64,000 bases of DNA from Alexandriicola marinus (GTDB lineage: Bacteria; Pseudomonadota; Alphaproteobacteria; Rhodobacterales; Rhodobacteraceae), in contig NZ_RBVZ01000002.1 in the NCBI RefSeq assembly GCF_004000435.1, forward strand, positions 1,190,730 through 1,254,729, in the 5' to 3' direction. The translations under genes and the position numbers were made by a program. Shown in pieces: positions 19,605 to 27,547 of the stretch. The notes beneath the pieces were generated by a model. The model saw only the letters and a program-made list of their open reading frames with translations. It had not been told where the DNA came from and did not search any database. Every line of letters begins with the position of its first letter. The first letter of the stretch is position 1.

Positions 19605-20243
19605 ATGAAGCGCGAGCTTCGGGTTTTGTTGGTAACATGGTTTGGAATGCTGGCGGGGGCGGCTGCGGCCCAGGACGTGCGCATTACCGAGGATATGGCG
19701 ACAGCGCCGTTTTCCGTGGCGGGCCGCGACTATGTGATCGCCCGCAATCAGGAAATTTCGAACAGACTGACGGGGGAGCTTGCCCGCACATCGCGGCCAT
19801 GCCCGGATTTCTGCATACAGCCCATGCGCGCAGCACCCGGTGTCCGGACGATGGGTGAGCTTGAGGTGATCGCATATCTTCAGGATGAGGTGTCCGCCGG
19901 GAACGGTCTGTTGATCGATGCGCGGCCGCCCGGGGCCTTTGCTGCAGCGGCGGTGCCAGGTTCCGTGAGCGTTCCACTGGACGTGATCCGGGCCGGCAAC
20001 CCCTACCGAGGTCAGATTTTCGAGGCCATTGGCGGGCGGCAGGACGGAATCGGCTTTGATTTCAGCTCGGCCCTTCAACTGGTCATCTATGGGGATGGAC
20101 CTTGGTCGTCCGAGGCGGCCGAGATGATCCGCGTGTTGGTGGATGCCGGCTACCCTGCGGCCAAGCTGGGCTATTATCGGGGCGGTATGCAGGGCTGGCA
20201 AAGCCTTGGCCTGACCGTGGCCGATACGGTGAGCGGCGGATGA
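19605..20243 (+). CDS. periplasmic rhodanese-like protein lacking the active-site Cys
   Basis: A 212-residue protein with a signal peptide (about 1-22, ending AAAAQ), a conserved RPCPDFCIQPM motif at 64-73, and a rhodanese fold from about 85: GLLIDARPPGAF, AVPGSVSVPLD, and GYPAAKLGYYRGGMQGWQSLGL. The catalytic loop, normally CxxGxR, reads YGDGPWSSEA (162-171) with no Cys, so it should not be an active sulfurtransferase. The CPDFC pair could still be redox-active or bind metal. The ATG at 19605 follows GGGAGATGGG; an in-frame ATG at 19590 is an alternative. Confidence 0.8.
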   Translation: MKRELRVLLVTWFGMLAGAAAAQDVRITEDMATAPFSVAGRDYVIARNQEISNRLTGELARTSRPCPDFCIQPMRAAPGVRTMGELEVIAYLQDEVSAGNGLLIDARPPGAFAAAAVPGSVSVPLDVIRAGNPYRGQIFEAIGGRQDGIGFDFSSALQLVIYGDGPWSSEAAEMIRVLVDAGYPAAKLGYYRGGMQGWQSLGLTVADTVSGG

Positions 20244-20279
20244 GGGGGTGACGATGGTCCGACCCGGGAGCAGGCTCCA

Positions 20280-21158
20280 ATGATCCGCATTGTCGTGGCC
20301 CTCTTTGCCTTTGCGGTCCTGTTGTGTGCGTGGATCATCTATGATCCCTTTTCCGGTCAACCGGCGGAACGGCTAGAGGCCGAGGCCCCCGCGCCGATCG
20401 CCGCGCCCACTCCGACGGACGAATTCGTTGATCGACTGGGCGAGGCGATCGAGGTGACACGCAATGTCCCCGAGGTCGCGCCCACCCAGCCCGTCATGCG
20501 CGAAATCACCCGCACCTTCGTCGAGCCCACGATCCGTGTCGATGATCGGACCCTTTCGGAGACCACGGCCGGTGTGCTGGCCGGGCTGGGATTGGATGTC
20601 CGCAACCCGGCACAGGCCTCCGTCGACGATCCGATGGCGCAGATGACGGTCGGCGTTCTCAGCGGCATTCGCGCCGTGATCGGTGAGACAGAGGCCACAC
20701 TCACCGAACCCACAGCTCTTCAGGTTCTGGTGATCCAGGCCCTGCGCGACGGTCAGACCGACGCGGCGATCGATGCGGCCGTGAACGAGGCCGCACTGGC
20801 CGGTGACGTGGCTGTCCCCGACGTTATGATCACGTCGGATGGCCGGGTCGATACCAGCGTCCTTCTGGCGAGCATCATCGCCGAGGCCCGGGTCGCCGCC
20901 GGCGAGGCCCGGCCGCCCGCCAGTTCCGAGTCCGTGGGCGGTGACGGCGTCGAGGTGCGGGTCGTCCAGACTGTCGAGGAAACCCAGCAATACAGGTTCT
21001 ACACCGTGAGCGCTGGTGACAGTCTCGGGTCCATCGCGATCAAGTTCTATGGCGATGCCAGCTATTACAACGTCATCTTCGATGCGAACCGGGCCATCCT
21101 CTCCAGCCCGGATCGAATCCGGTCCGGCCAGAGGCTCGTGATTCCGAACGCATCCTGA
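20280..21158 (+). CDS. LysM domain protein with N-terminal membrane anchor
   Basis: A 292-residue protein with a hydrophobic N-terminus at about 2-22 (IRIVVALFAFAVLLCAWIIY), a long acidic low-complexity middle rich in Ala, Glu, Thr and Pro, and a C-terminal LysM domain from about 240 (YRFYTVSAGDSLGSIAIKFYGDASYYNVIFDANR, ending GQRLVIPN). It resembles the LysM protein at 17595 in layout, though the middle parts differ. It starts 36 bases after the rhodanese-like gene, so they probably share a transcript, which ends at the terminator 26 bases downstream. Confidence 0.85.
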   Translation: MIRIVVALFAFAVLLCAWIIYDPFSGQPAERLEAEAPAPIAAPTPTDEFVDRLGEAIEVTRNVPEVAPTQPVMREITRTFVEPTIRVDDRTLSETTAGVLAGLGLDVRNPAQASVDDPMAQMTVGVLSGIRAVIGETEATLTEPTALQVLVIQALRDGQTDAAIDAAVNEAALAGDVAVPDVMITSDGRVDTSVLLASIIAEARVAAGEARPPASSESVGGDGVEVRVVQTVEETQQYRFYTVSAGDSLGSIAIKFYGDASYYNVIFDANRAILSSPDRIRSGQRLVIPNAS

Positions 21159-21184
21159 ATTCAAAGGTCGCAGGCAGGTGAAAA

Positions 21185-21217
21185 GGGGGGCCGATCAACG
21201 GCCCCCCGCCAATTTTT
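21185..21217 (+). terminator. Rho-independent terminator after the envelope gene cluster
   Basis: GGGGGGCCG, loop ATCAA, CGGCCCCCC, then GCCAATTTTT. A perfect 9-bp stem followed by a T-run, 26 bases after the second LysM gene. It closes the envelope cluster. Confidence 0.85.
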
Positions 21218-21670
21218 GGACCGGCCTGACCAAAAGCATACAAGTGGTATCCGTTTCGGAGGACCGGCTGTCCTTCCGTCCTGCTGACATGCTGGCGAAG
21301 AGGGTCAATAAAGGATCAACAGAAGAGGACCGACACGATGAAAATTCTTACCAGATTGAACCGCTCGAGCGCCAACAGCCAAACTCGCCGCGCGCTGGCA
21401 GGTGGGATCCTTCTCTGCTCCCGGTCTTCTTCCAATGCAAAGGTCGCTGATGCGCGTCCGCGCGTCGTTCGTTTCCTGGCCGTGTTCCATTCCGGACAGG
21501 AAATGTCCTCCTCCTATTGAAACTCCATGCCTCCTCTCTGGCGCGAGGTGAGGCAGGATCATGCGAGCGCCACCGCCTCGACTTCGCTCGCTTGAAAGCC
21601 CGTCCTGGCCTGTCTGGAGGGGCCTTCGCTCGTTTGAGTATCGGACGCGCCCATCCGGGTTGGGTCACCG
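21218..21670. other. gene-poor stretch without a convincing gene
   Basis: About 450 bases between two terminators. An open frame at 21338-21520 (60 residues, Arg/Ser-rich, preceded by AGAGGA) is possible but has no recognisable feature and an amino acid make-up like a random frame. Two similar blocks, CTTCGCTCGCTTGA and CTTCGCTCGTTTGA, occur near 21583 and 21627. The stretch could hold a small RNA or the remains of a gene. I see no tRNA fold. Confidence 0.3.
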
Positions 21671-21713
21671 AAAAAATCAGCCCCGCGCCTAGAGGGGGGG
21701 TGGCGCGGGGCTG
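21671..21713 (-). terminator. Rho-independent terminator of the molybdopterin-fold gene
   Basis: CAGCCCCGCGCC and GGCGCGGGGCTG form a perfect 12-bp stem with a 12-base loop (21678-21713). On the minus strand it is followed by ATTTTTTCGG. It lies 51 bases after the stop of the minus-strand gene at 21764. Confidence 0.88.
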
Positions 21714-21763
21714 TCTATCAGTCGAAGAATCGTTGCATCGTCCCTGTTTGGCAGCACGTCGTG

Positions 21764-22243
21764 CTAGTCGAGCAGTTCAAGCCTGTCGAGCTGCCAGATG
21801 CTCCGTGAGTAGGTGACCTCCGACTGGTATTCAGAATTGGAATCATATGGATAGACAATCCAGAGCGGGCCCTTGTCCCGCACCGACATGGTTTCGCCAT
21901 TGCGTTCGTAGGCGATGATCGGGCCACCCGGGATCGCATCGGTCACCGGGATTTCGATGGCGTAGTCGTTGATCGCTGTTGCGGAAAGGACAGTCCCCTC
22001 GGCGCCGATGTGTGCAAGCAGAACGTCAAGGGCGACACCTGTGAAGACCTGAGGGCCATCTGTCCAGATCGTCGTTGTTTCGAACTCGGTCGCATCTATC
22101 GCCCGGAGGTCATCCAGCGTGTACTGCATGACGCTGTCGCCTGTGGCGAAAGTCAGGATGGTGCCGTCCTGCGCCGTTGTCTGGCCCGCAGCCAGAACAA
22201 TCACTGCAGTCAGGGCAATTCCCAGTTCGCGCCGATTGAACAT
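21764..22243 (-). CDS. small exported molybdopterin-binding-fold protein
   Basis: A 159-residue protein with a signal peptide (about 1-24, ending TTAQ) and the sulfite oxidase-type molybdopterin fold in a short form: YTLDDLRAIDATEF, VFTGVALDVLLAHIG, AINDYAIEIPVTDA, GPIIAYERNGETMSVRDKGPLWIVYPYD. The last block is the most typical of the family. No Cys is present, so a molybdenum ligand is missing; such short forms may have a sensory or structural role. GAGGAGG precedes the ATG at 22243; an upstream frame to 22282 is ignored. It is divergent from the response regulator at 22462, which may be its functional partner. Confidence 0.82.
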   Translation of the reverse strand: MFNRRELGIALTAVIVLAAGQTTAQDGTILTFATGDSVMQYTLDDLRAIDATEFETTTIWTDGPQVFTGVALDVLLAHIGAEGTVLSATAINDYAIEIPVTDAIPGGPIIAYERNGETMSVRDKGPLWIVYPYDSNSEYQSEVTYSRSIWQLDRLELLD

Positions 22244-22304
22244 GTCAGGCCTCCTCTGGTTTGCCGACCTGGCCGAACCCATTAAATTACAATGCCTCTC
22301 AGGT

Positions 22305-22321
22305 GTGACGCACTAAGTCAC
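22305..22321. promoter_or_regulatory. inverted repeat in the divergent region
   Basis: GTGAC, seven bases, GTCAC, in the 218-base gap between the molybdopterin-fold gene and the response regulator. Downstream of it the AT-rich run AAGTATATATAAGG (near 22346) could hold a promoter. The pairing is short, so the operator call is tentative. Confidence 0.25.
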
Positions 22322-22461
22322 TAGAGCAAACGGATAAGAAGCTATACGGAAGTATATATAAGGAATTGGTGGATAGAGATTCTCCGTTCGCCGCCCGATA
22401 GGGACACCGGCACACCGCGATCGCGGTCTTTCCGGAACGGCAATGGATCGAAAGACTTGTG

Positions 22462-23064
22462 ATGCGTATACTGATCGCTGATGACCATAATCTTGTCATA
22501 GACACGATTTCGATGTTTCTGGAGGCCGAGGGCGATGTCACGGTCGAAACGGCATCCAGTCTTGACGGGGCGATCGACCTTGTCGGCAGAGCGGCTCCGT
22601 TCGACATGGTTGTGCTGGATTTTCAGATGCCCGGGATGCAGGGGCTTGATGGATTGTCGAGGATGCTCACCACTGTCCCGGACGTGCCTGTCGCCGTGAT
22701 CTCGGGAACGGCAAGCCCACAGGTTGCGCAGGAGGCCATCGCACGTGGTGCGTCGGGTTTCCTGCCCAAGACCCTTGGTGCGAAATCGATCATGAGCGCG
22801 ATCCGGCTTATGACGGCAGGCGAGATCTTCGTTCCGTTCGATTTCATGCGTCAGACCGACAAGAAGACGGTGGCGAACCTTACCGAACGCGAGACGCAGG
22901 TTCTGGACGGTCTGTGCGGCGGCAAATCCAACAAGGAAATCGCGCGGGATCTGGAGCTTCAAGAAGTGACGATCAAGCTGCACGTCAAGACCCTCTGCCG
23001 GAAGCTCGAGGCCAAGAACCGGACACAGGCGGCGATGATCGCGAAGGAACGCAACCTGCTCTGA
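22462..23064 (+). CDS. NarL/LuxR-type response regulator
   Basis: A 200-residue response regulator. The receiver domain is complete: acidic pair D7/D8 in ILIADDHN, phospho-acceptor D53 in VVLDFQMPGM, Thr/Ser switch in VAVISGTA and Lys in GFLPKTLG. The C-terminal LuxR helix-turn-helix follows at about 135-195 (LTERETQVLDGLCGGKSNKEIARDLELQEVTIKLHVKTL). No histidine kinase is in the window. ATG at 22462 is preferred over the GTG directly before it. It runs convergent to cobN, 15 bases away. Confidence 0.92.
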   Translation: MRILIADDHNLVIDTISMFLEAEGDVTVETASSLDGAIDLVGRAAPFDMVVLDFQMPGMQGLDGLSRMLTTVPDVPVAVISGTASPQVAQEAIARGASGFLPKTLGAKSIMSAIRLMTAGEIFVPFDFMRQTDKKTVANLTERETQVLDGLCGGKSNKEIARDLELQEVTIKLHVKTLCRKLEAKNRTQAAMIAKERNLL

Positions 23065-23079
23065 CGAGGGGCCGGTGTG

Positions 23080-26000
23080 TCAGCCGCGACGCAGGGCGTC
23101 GATGCGAGCGCGGGCGGAATTGGACCTTGGCCGCCACAGATCGCGCTCGATCGCTTCGGCCAGCCTGTCGGCGATATCGGCAAGGGCCGGGGCATTGTGC
23201 TCGGCGATGAAGTCACGCGTGTCGTCATCGCCAAGAAACGCCTCTTCGACCAGGTCGAAATGGTGGTTGGCGACCGCTCCCGTCGTCGCGGAAAACGCGA
23301 AGAGATAATCGACGGTTGCGGCGATTTCGAACGCGCCCTTGTAGCCGTGCCGTTTGACCCCGTCGATCCATTTCGGATTGACGACGCGAGACCGGATCAC
23401 CCGGGCGATTTCTTCGTCAAGCGTGCGGATCACTGGGCGTTCGGGGCGCGAATGGTCGTTGTGATAGATCGGGCGATCGCGTCCCTGCAGGGATGAGACC
23501 GCCGCCGCTGCGCCGCCTTCGAATTGGTAGTAATCGTCGGAATCCAGAATGTCGTGTTCCCGGTTGTCCTGGTTCTGGACGATCGCCTCGACCTGGCGCA
23601 ACCGCGCCTCGAACCCGGCTCTGTCGGCCTGTCCCTCGGTGCCCGCGCCATAGGCATAGCTGCCCCAGGCAAGATAGGCCTCACCCAGATCGGCGCGACT
23701 GCCCCAGAGCCGTTCGTCGATCATCGCCTGAAGCCCCGCGCCATAGGCCCCCGGCTTCGATCCATAGACCCGCGCGCCATTTTCCCCGGCGCGGTGCCGG
23801 GCCGCGGCGGGGTTTGCCTCGTCGGATTCGTCGAGGGCCTGAACCGCGCGGGCGGCGCTATCGAACAAGGCCACCAGCGAGGGGAAGGCATCCCGGAAAA
23901 AGCCGGAAATCCGCAAGGTCACATCCACGCGCGGCCGACCGAGCGCGGTTTCGGGGATGATGTCAAAGCCTGTCACCCGCCGGTTTGCGGCATCCCATCG
24001 GGGCTTGACCCCCATCAGGGCGAGCGCCTGCGCGACGTCGTCCCCGCCGGTGCGCATGTTGGCAGTGCCCCATGCCGTGACAAGCAGGGCGCGCGGCCAA
24101 TCGCCTTCGGTCTGAAGGTGTTTCTCGATCAGCAGGTTCGCCGATTTCCAGCCGAGCGCCCAGGCTGTGGGCGTGGGCACGGCGCGACTGTCGACGGAAA
24201 AGAAGTTGCGCCCTGTGGGCAGCGTATCGAGCCTGCCACGGGTCGGCGCGCCACTGGGCCCGGGCGGGATCGCCCGGCCATCGAGCGCTTTGAGGATGGC
24301 ACGGGATTCATCAGGTCCGCAGCGCGCGATCATGGGCAGGATCGTCCGGTCCACGTGATCGAGGACGGCGGCAGAGGCGGGGCCGGGGGGCGACGCTCGG
24401 CTTGCGCCATCGCCCCGCCCGCCGTCCCGCAAGGCACCGACCAGTTCGATGGACAGAAGCTCAAGCCGCTCGACCGTATCGCCGGTGCTGCGCCAGCTAT
24501 CCGTGCTGATCCGGCCCAGGATCTCGGGCCGGGGCCCGGACCACGGTTCACCGAGATCCGCGGACAGCGGATCGAAATCCAACCCAAGGTCCACGGCAAG
24601 CGCCCGCAGGAGCGACGCATCCTGCCCCGCGCCATCCCCGCGCGGCACCCGGGCCAACGCGATGGCGAGATCGCGCGCCAGATGCCCCTCAGGGCTCTGA
24701 CCGAAGACATGCAGACCATCGCGGATCTGCGCCTCTTTCAGATCGCAGAGAAAGGCATCGAGCTTGCCCAGATCGGCATCGCGATCCTCCCCCGTCATCC
24801 CGGCATCGCGGCCGAGGCCCGTCGCCTCGCTGAGCGAAAGGATTTCTTCGCGCAGATGCGTGATCCGGCGCGGATCCATCCCTGCCGCGTCGTAATATTC
24901 ATCCACCAGCGCCTCGAGATCGCGCAGCGGACCATAGCTCTCCGCCCGTGTCAGCGGCGGCGTCAGGTGGTCGACGATCACGGCCTGAGCCCGACGCTTG
25001 GCCTGCGTGCCCTCACCCGGATCGTTGACGATGAAGGGATAGATATGCGGCATCGGCCCAAGCGACAGTTCGGGCCAGTCACCGGGGCCGAGCGCCACGG
25101 CCTTTCCCGGCAGCCATTCCAGGTTGCCATGCTTGCCCATGTGCACCACCGCGTCGGCATTGGCCGCGATCCAGCGATAGAAGGCGAGGTAATTGTGGGG
25201 CGGGACGAGATCGGGTGAATGATAGGTTTCGGTCGGATCGATATTATATCCGCGCGCCGGCTGCAGCCCGATCGAGACGTTGCCAAACCGGTGGATCGAC
25301 AGCTTGAACGCCGCTGTCCCCGGGTCATCTCCATCGATCGCGGACATGACGAAGGGATCGTCCTCCGCCGCGCCCCAGCGCTCCGTCAGCGCCTGTTTCG
25401 CGGACCACGGCAGATCGCCGAACCAGCGCAGGTATTCGGTCAGCGGAAAGGCTTCGCCACCCTCCCGTTCGGCCCGATCCGTGAGCCAGTTCGTCGGCCC
25501 GGACATGAGCCTGTCCATCAGCGCCTGAGGATCGGCGGGCAGGGGGCCGGTCTCGTAACCCGCCGCGCGCAACAGGTTCAGCACATGAAGCGTCGCGGCG
25601 GGTGTGTCGAGGCCGACGCCATTGGCAAGCCGCCCATCCCGGTTGGGGTAGTTCGCAAGAACAAGCGTGACCCGCCGATCCTGCGCCGGCCTGTGCCGCA
25701 GCGCCGCCCAGTTTGCCGCCAGTGCTGCGACAAAGCCGATCCGGTCGGGCTGTGCCTGATAGGTGGCGATCGGGCATTGCGTCGCCTCGTCGAAGAAGGC
25801 CTCGCCCTTGAAACTGATCGCCCGGGTGATGATCCGTCCGTCCACTTCCGGCAGGGCCACGTTCATCGCGATGTCGCGGGCTGAGAGGCCGGCAAGCCCC
25901 TCTTCCCAAGCCTGCTGGCTGCTGCCGGACAGGATGACCTGGAACACGGGGGCGCCATTCGCATGGGGCCCGGACAGCGGGTTTTCGGGACTGTCGTCAC

Positions 26001-26823
26001 CGGAATGCGGGCTGCCGACCGCGAAAGCGGTCGCGTTCACGATCACATCGGGCGGCGCCTGTTCGAAGAGGGTTTCCAGTGTGGCCCGGCTGAGCGGATC
26101 CTTCAGCGAGGCCACGAAGATCGGCAGCGGCGCAAGGCCCTGACGCAAGAGCGCCTTGACCATCTGCGCAAGCGGAGCGAGCCCGGCGCCCTGAACAAGC
26201 GCGCGGTAGAACACGATCGGAACGACCGGTGCGCCGTCGGGCCAATTGGCCCGTGCCGTCTCGATCCCGGCCACGCCTTCGCCGGGCCACCAGACACCGG
26301 CGCGGAGCAGGGGCCGTGCCCCTTCTGGCCGTGGCCCGCCCTCCAGCATCGCACCCGCGTATCGCAGAAGGTTCACCGCGTTCTCGGCGCCACCTTCGAC
26401 GAAATAGGCCCAGAGTGCGTCGTAATCCTCGGCCGACACGGTCGACAGGTCGCGCAATTCCGGATCCGGCTTGTCGTCGCCGGGCAGGGCGCAGAAAGGG
26501 ATCCCTGCCTCGGCCAGGCGCGCTGCGAATTGCTCGAACCCGTAGCGCCAGTAACCGGCGCCGCCCAGCAGGCGCAGAATGACGAGGCGCGATTTCGTCA
26601 CGCAGCGATCCAGATGCATGTCCACCGAAAGCGGATGCGACAGGTGCATCAGGTTGCCCAGCCGCAGCGTTGGCGCGGCGTCCATCGCGGCGCGGGCCTC
26701 GGACAACAGGACAAGCTCTGTATCGGCGGCCGACAGGATGACGACATCCGCCGGATCCTGCCCCAGATCCACGGGTTCCTGACCGTCGCCGATCGCACCG
26801 GGTGTTGCGGCAAGCAGGTGCAT
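23080..26823 (-). CDS. cobN: cobaltochelatase subunit CobN
   Basis: The large subunit of the aerobic-type cobaltochelatase, which with CobS and CobT inserts cobalt into hydrogenobyrinic acid a,c-diamide using ATP. 1247 residues, the usual length. Typical blocks: GGAGYWRYGFEQFA, VHMGKHGNLEWLPGKAV, GNDP-like PHIYPFIVNDPGEGTQAKRRAQAVIVDHLTPP, and RVYGSKPGAYGAGLQ. The ATG at 26823 gives the family N-terminus; the frame continues upstream to 26985 without support. A copy of the dispersed repeat is embedded at about residues 798-812, encoding the Gly/Ser-rich segment GGRGDGASRASPPG. No cobS/cobT nearby. Confidence 0.96.
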   Translation of the reverse strand: MHLLAATPGAIGDGQEPVDLGQDPADVVILSAADTELVLLSEARAAMDAAPTLRLGNLMHLSHPLSVDMHLDRCVTKSRLVILRLLGGAGYWRYGFEQFAARLAEAGIPFCALPGDDKPDPELRDLSTVSAEDYDALWAYFVEGGAENAVNLLRYAGAMLEGGPRPEGARPLLRAGVWWPGEGVAGIETARANWPDGAPVVPIVFYRALVQGAGLAPLAQMVKALLRQGLAPLPIFVASLKDPLSRATLETLFEQAPPDVIVNATAFAVGSPHSGDDSPENPLSGPHANGAPVFQVILSGSSQQAWEEGLAGLSARDIAMNVALPEVDGRIITRAISFKGEAFFDEATQCPIATYQAQPDRIGFVAALAANWAALRHRPAQDRRVTLVLANYPNRDGRLANGVGLDTPAATLHVLNLLRAAGYETGPLPADPQALMDRLMSGPTNWLTDRAEREGGEAFPLTEYLRWFGDLPWSAKQALTERWGAAEDDPFVMSAIDGDDPGTAAFKLSIHRFGNVSIGLQPARGYNIDPTETYHSPDLVPPHNYLAFYRWIAANADAVVHMGKHGNLEWLPGKAVALGPGDWPELSLGPMPHIYPFIVNDPGEGTQAKRRAQAVIVDHLTPPLTRAESYGPLRDLEALVDEYYDAAGMDPRRITHLREEILSLSEATGLGRDAGMTGEDRDADLGKLDAFLCDLKEAQIRDGLHVFGQSPEGHLARDLAIALARVPRGDGAGQDASLLRALAVDLGLDFDPLSADLGEPWSGPRPEILGRISTDSWRSTGDTVERLELLSIELVGALRDGGRGDGASRASPPGPASAAVLDHVDRTILPMIARCGPDESRAILKALDGRAIPPGPSGAPTRGRLDTLPTGRNFFSVDSRAVPTPTAWALGWKSANLLIEKHLQTEGDWPRALLVTAWGTANMRTGGDDVAQALALMGVKPRWDAANRRVTGFDIIPETALGRPRVDVTLRISGFFRDAFPSLVALFDSAARAVQALDESDEANPAAARHRAGENGARVYGSKPGAYGAGLQAMIDERLWGSRADLGEAYLAWGSYAYGAGTEGQADRAGFEARLRQVEAIVQNQDNREHDILDSDDYYQFEGGAAAAVSSLQGRDRPIYHNDHSRPERPVIRTLDEEIARVIRSRVVNPKWIDGVKRHGYKGAFEIAATVDYLFAFSATTGAVANHHFDLVEEAFLGDDDTRDFIAEHNAPALADIADRLAEAIERDLWRPRSNSARARIDALRRG
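24390..24430. repeat. dispersed GC-rich repeat, copy 1 (inside cobN)
   Basis: Begins GCGACGCTCGG, has a shortened centre, then CCATCGCCCCGCCCGCC and TCCCGC. Same order as the three intergenic copies at 34514, 43982 and 46613. It keeps the cobN reading frame open and falls in a low-complexity linker. Confidence 0.6.
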
Positions 26824-26897
26824 CAGGCCCGCCCGCCTTGTGCTGACCGCACAAACAAGGGTATTCGTGGACCAGATTTCATGACGGCAGGTGCGAT

Positions 26898-27080
26898 ATG
26901 ACCGACGATTCCAAGAAAACGAACGGCGATGGCGCCGCGCAGCAGACCAGCAGCGCCATGGCGCCGAAATCCAAGCGCGATGCACTGCGCGAAAAGCTCA
27001 AGAAAGCCGCGAGCAACGCTGGCCCCCCGACCGATGATTGGGGAACCGCCGAACTGCCCGACGACGTCAAGCGCAAGTAG
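26898..27080 (+). CDS. small hydrophilic protein of unknown function
   Basis: A 60-residue protein, rich in Lys, Asp and Ala, with a basic helix in the middle (SKRDALREKLKKAASNAG) and an acidic end (DDWGTAELPDDVKRK). No signal peptide or membrane segment. It is divergent from cobN (74 bases between starts) and convergent with the GNAT gene. Its clean start, AGGTGCGAT before ATG, and its composition suggest a real small gene; function unknown. Confidence 0.55.
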   Translation: MTDDSKKTNGDGAAQQTSSAMAPKSKRDALREKLKKAASNAGPPTDDWGTAELPDDVKRK

Positions 27081-27094
27081 GGGCACGCGGCGCC

Positions 27095-27547
27095 TCACAG
27101 TCGTTTCTCCATGAAGACGGAATGCGGCCCTTCGACGTAATCGCCGAACGGGCCGCAGACCGAAAAACCATGACGGGCATAAAGCCGGTGCGCCGCGTCG
27201 AGCGTATCGCCCGTTTCGAGTTTCATCATCCCGATCCCCAGACTCTTCGCCTCCGCCTCGAGTGCGGCCATCAGGGCGGCGCCCGTGCCTGAGCCGCGGG
27301 CAGCCGGATCGACGAACATCGATTTGATTTCGCAATACCCGTCAAAGGTCTTGATCGCGGCGCAGCCGGTCGTCTGGCCGTCAATCACCGCGACGAAAAA
27401 GGCGATGTCGGGGGCGCAGAGCGCGTCGATCGACAGGAAATAGTTGTCCTCGGGCGGATAGAGCGAGGTCAGGTAGGCATGGCTCGCCGTCAGAAGCGCG
27501 ACGGCCCCCGGTGACCTTGGGTCGCCCCTCTCGATCCGGACAATCAT
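27095..27547 (-). CDS. GNAT family N-acetyltransferase
   Basis: A 150-residue acetyltransferase. The acetyl-CoA motif is FVDPAARGSGTGAALMAALEAEA (about 79-101), preceded by the strand GCAAIKTFDGYCEIKSM and followed by LETGDTLDAAHRLYARHGF (motif B). Substrate unknown. The ATG at 27547 overlaps the stop of cobW by four bases, so it is translationally coupled to cobW and may be the last gene of the riboswitch-controlled transcript. Confidence 0.88.
   Translation of the reverse strand: MIVRIERGDPRSPGAVALLTASHAYLTSLYPPEDNYFLSIDALCAPDIAFFVAVIDGQTTGCAAIKTFDGYCEIKSMFVDPAARGSGTGAALMAALEAEAKSLGIGMMKLETGDTLDAAHRLYARHGFSVCGPFGDYVEGPHSVFMEKRL

Noticed and set aside
21338-21520. 60-codon open frame in the gene-poor stretch as a real gene
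   Set aside because: There is an AGAGGA before it, but the product is a Ser/Arg-rich sequence with no signal, motif or overlap with neighbours; kept only as a possibility in the description of the stretch.
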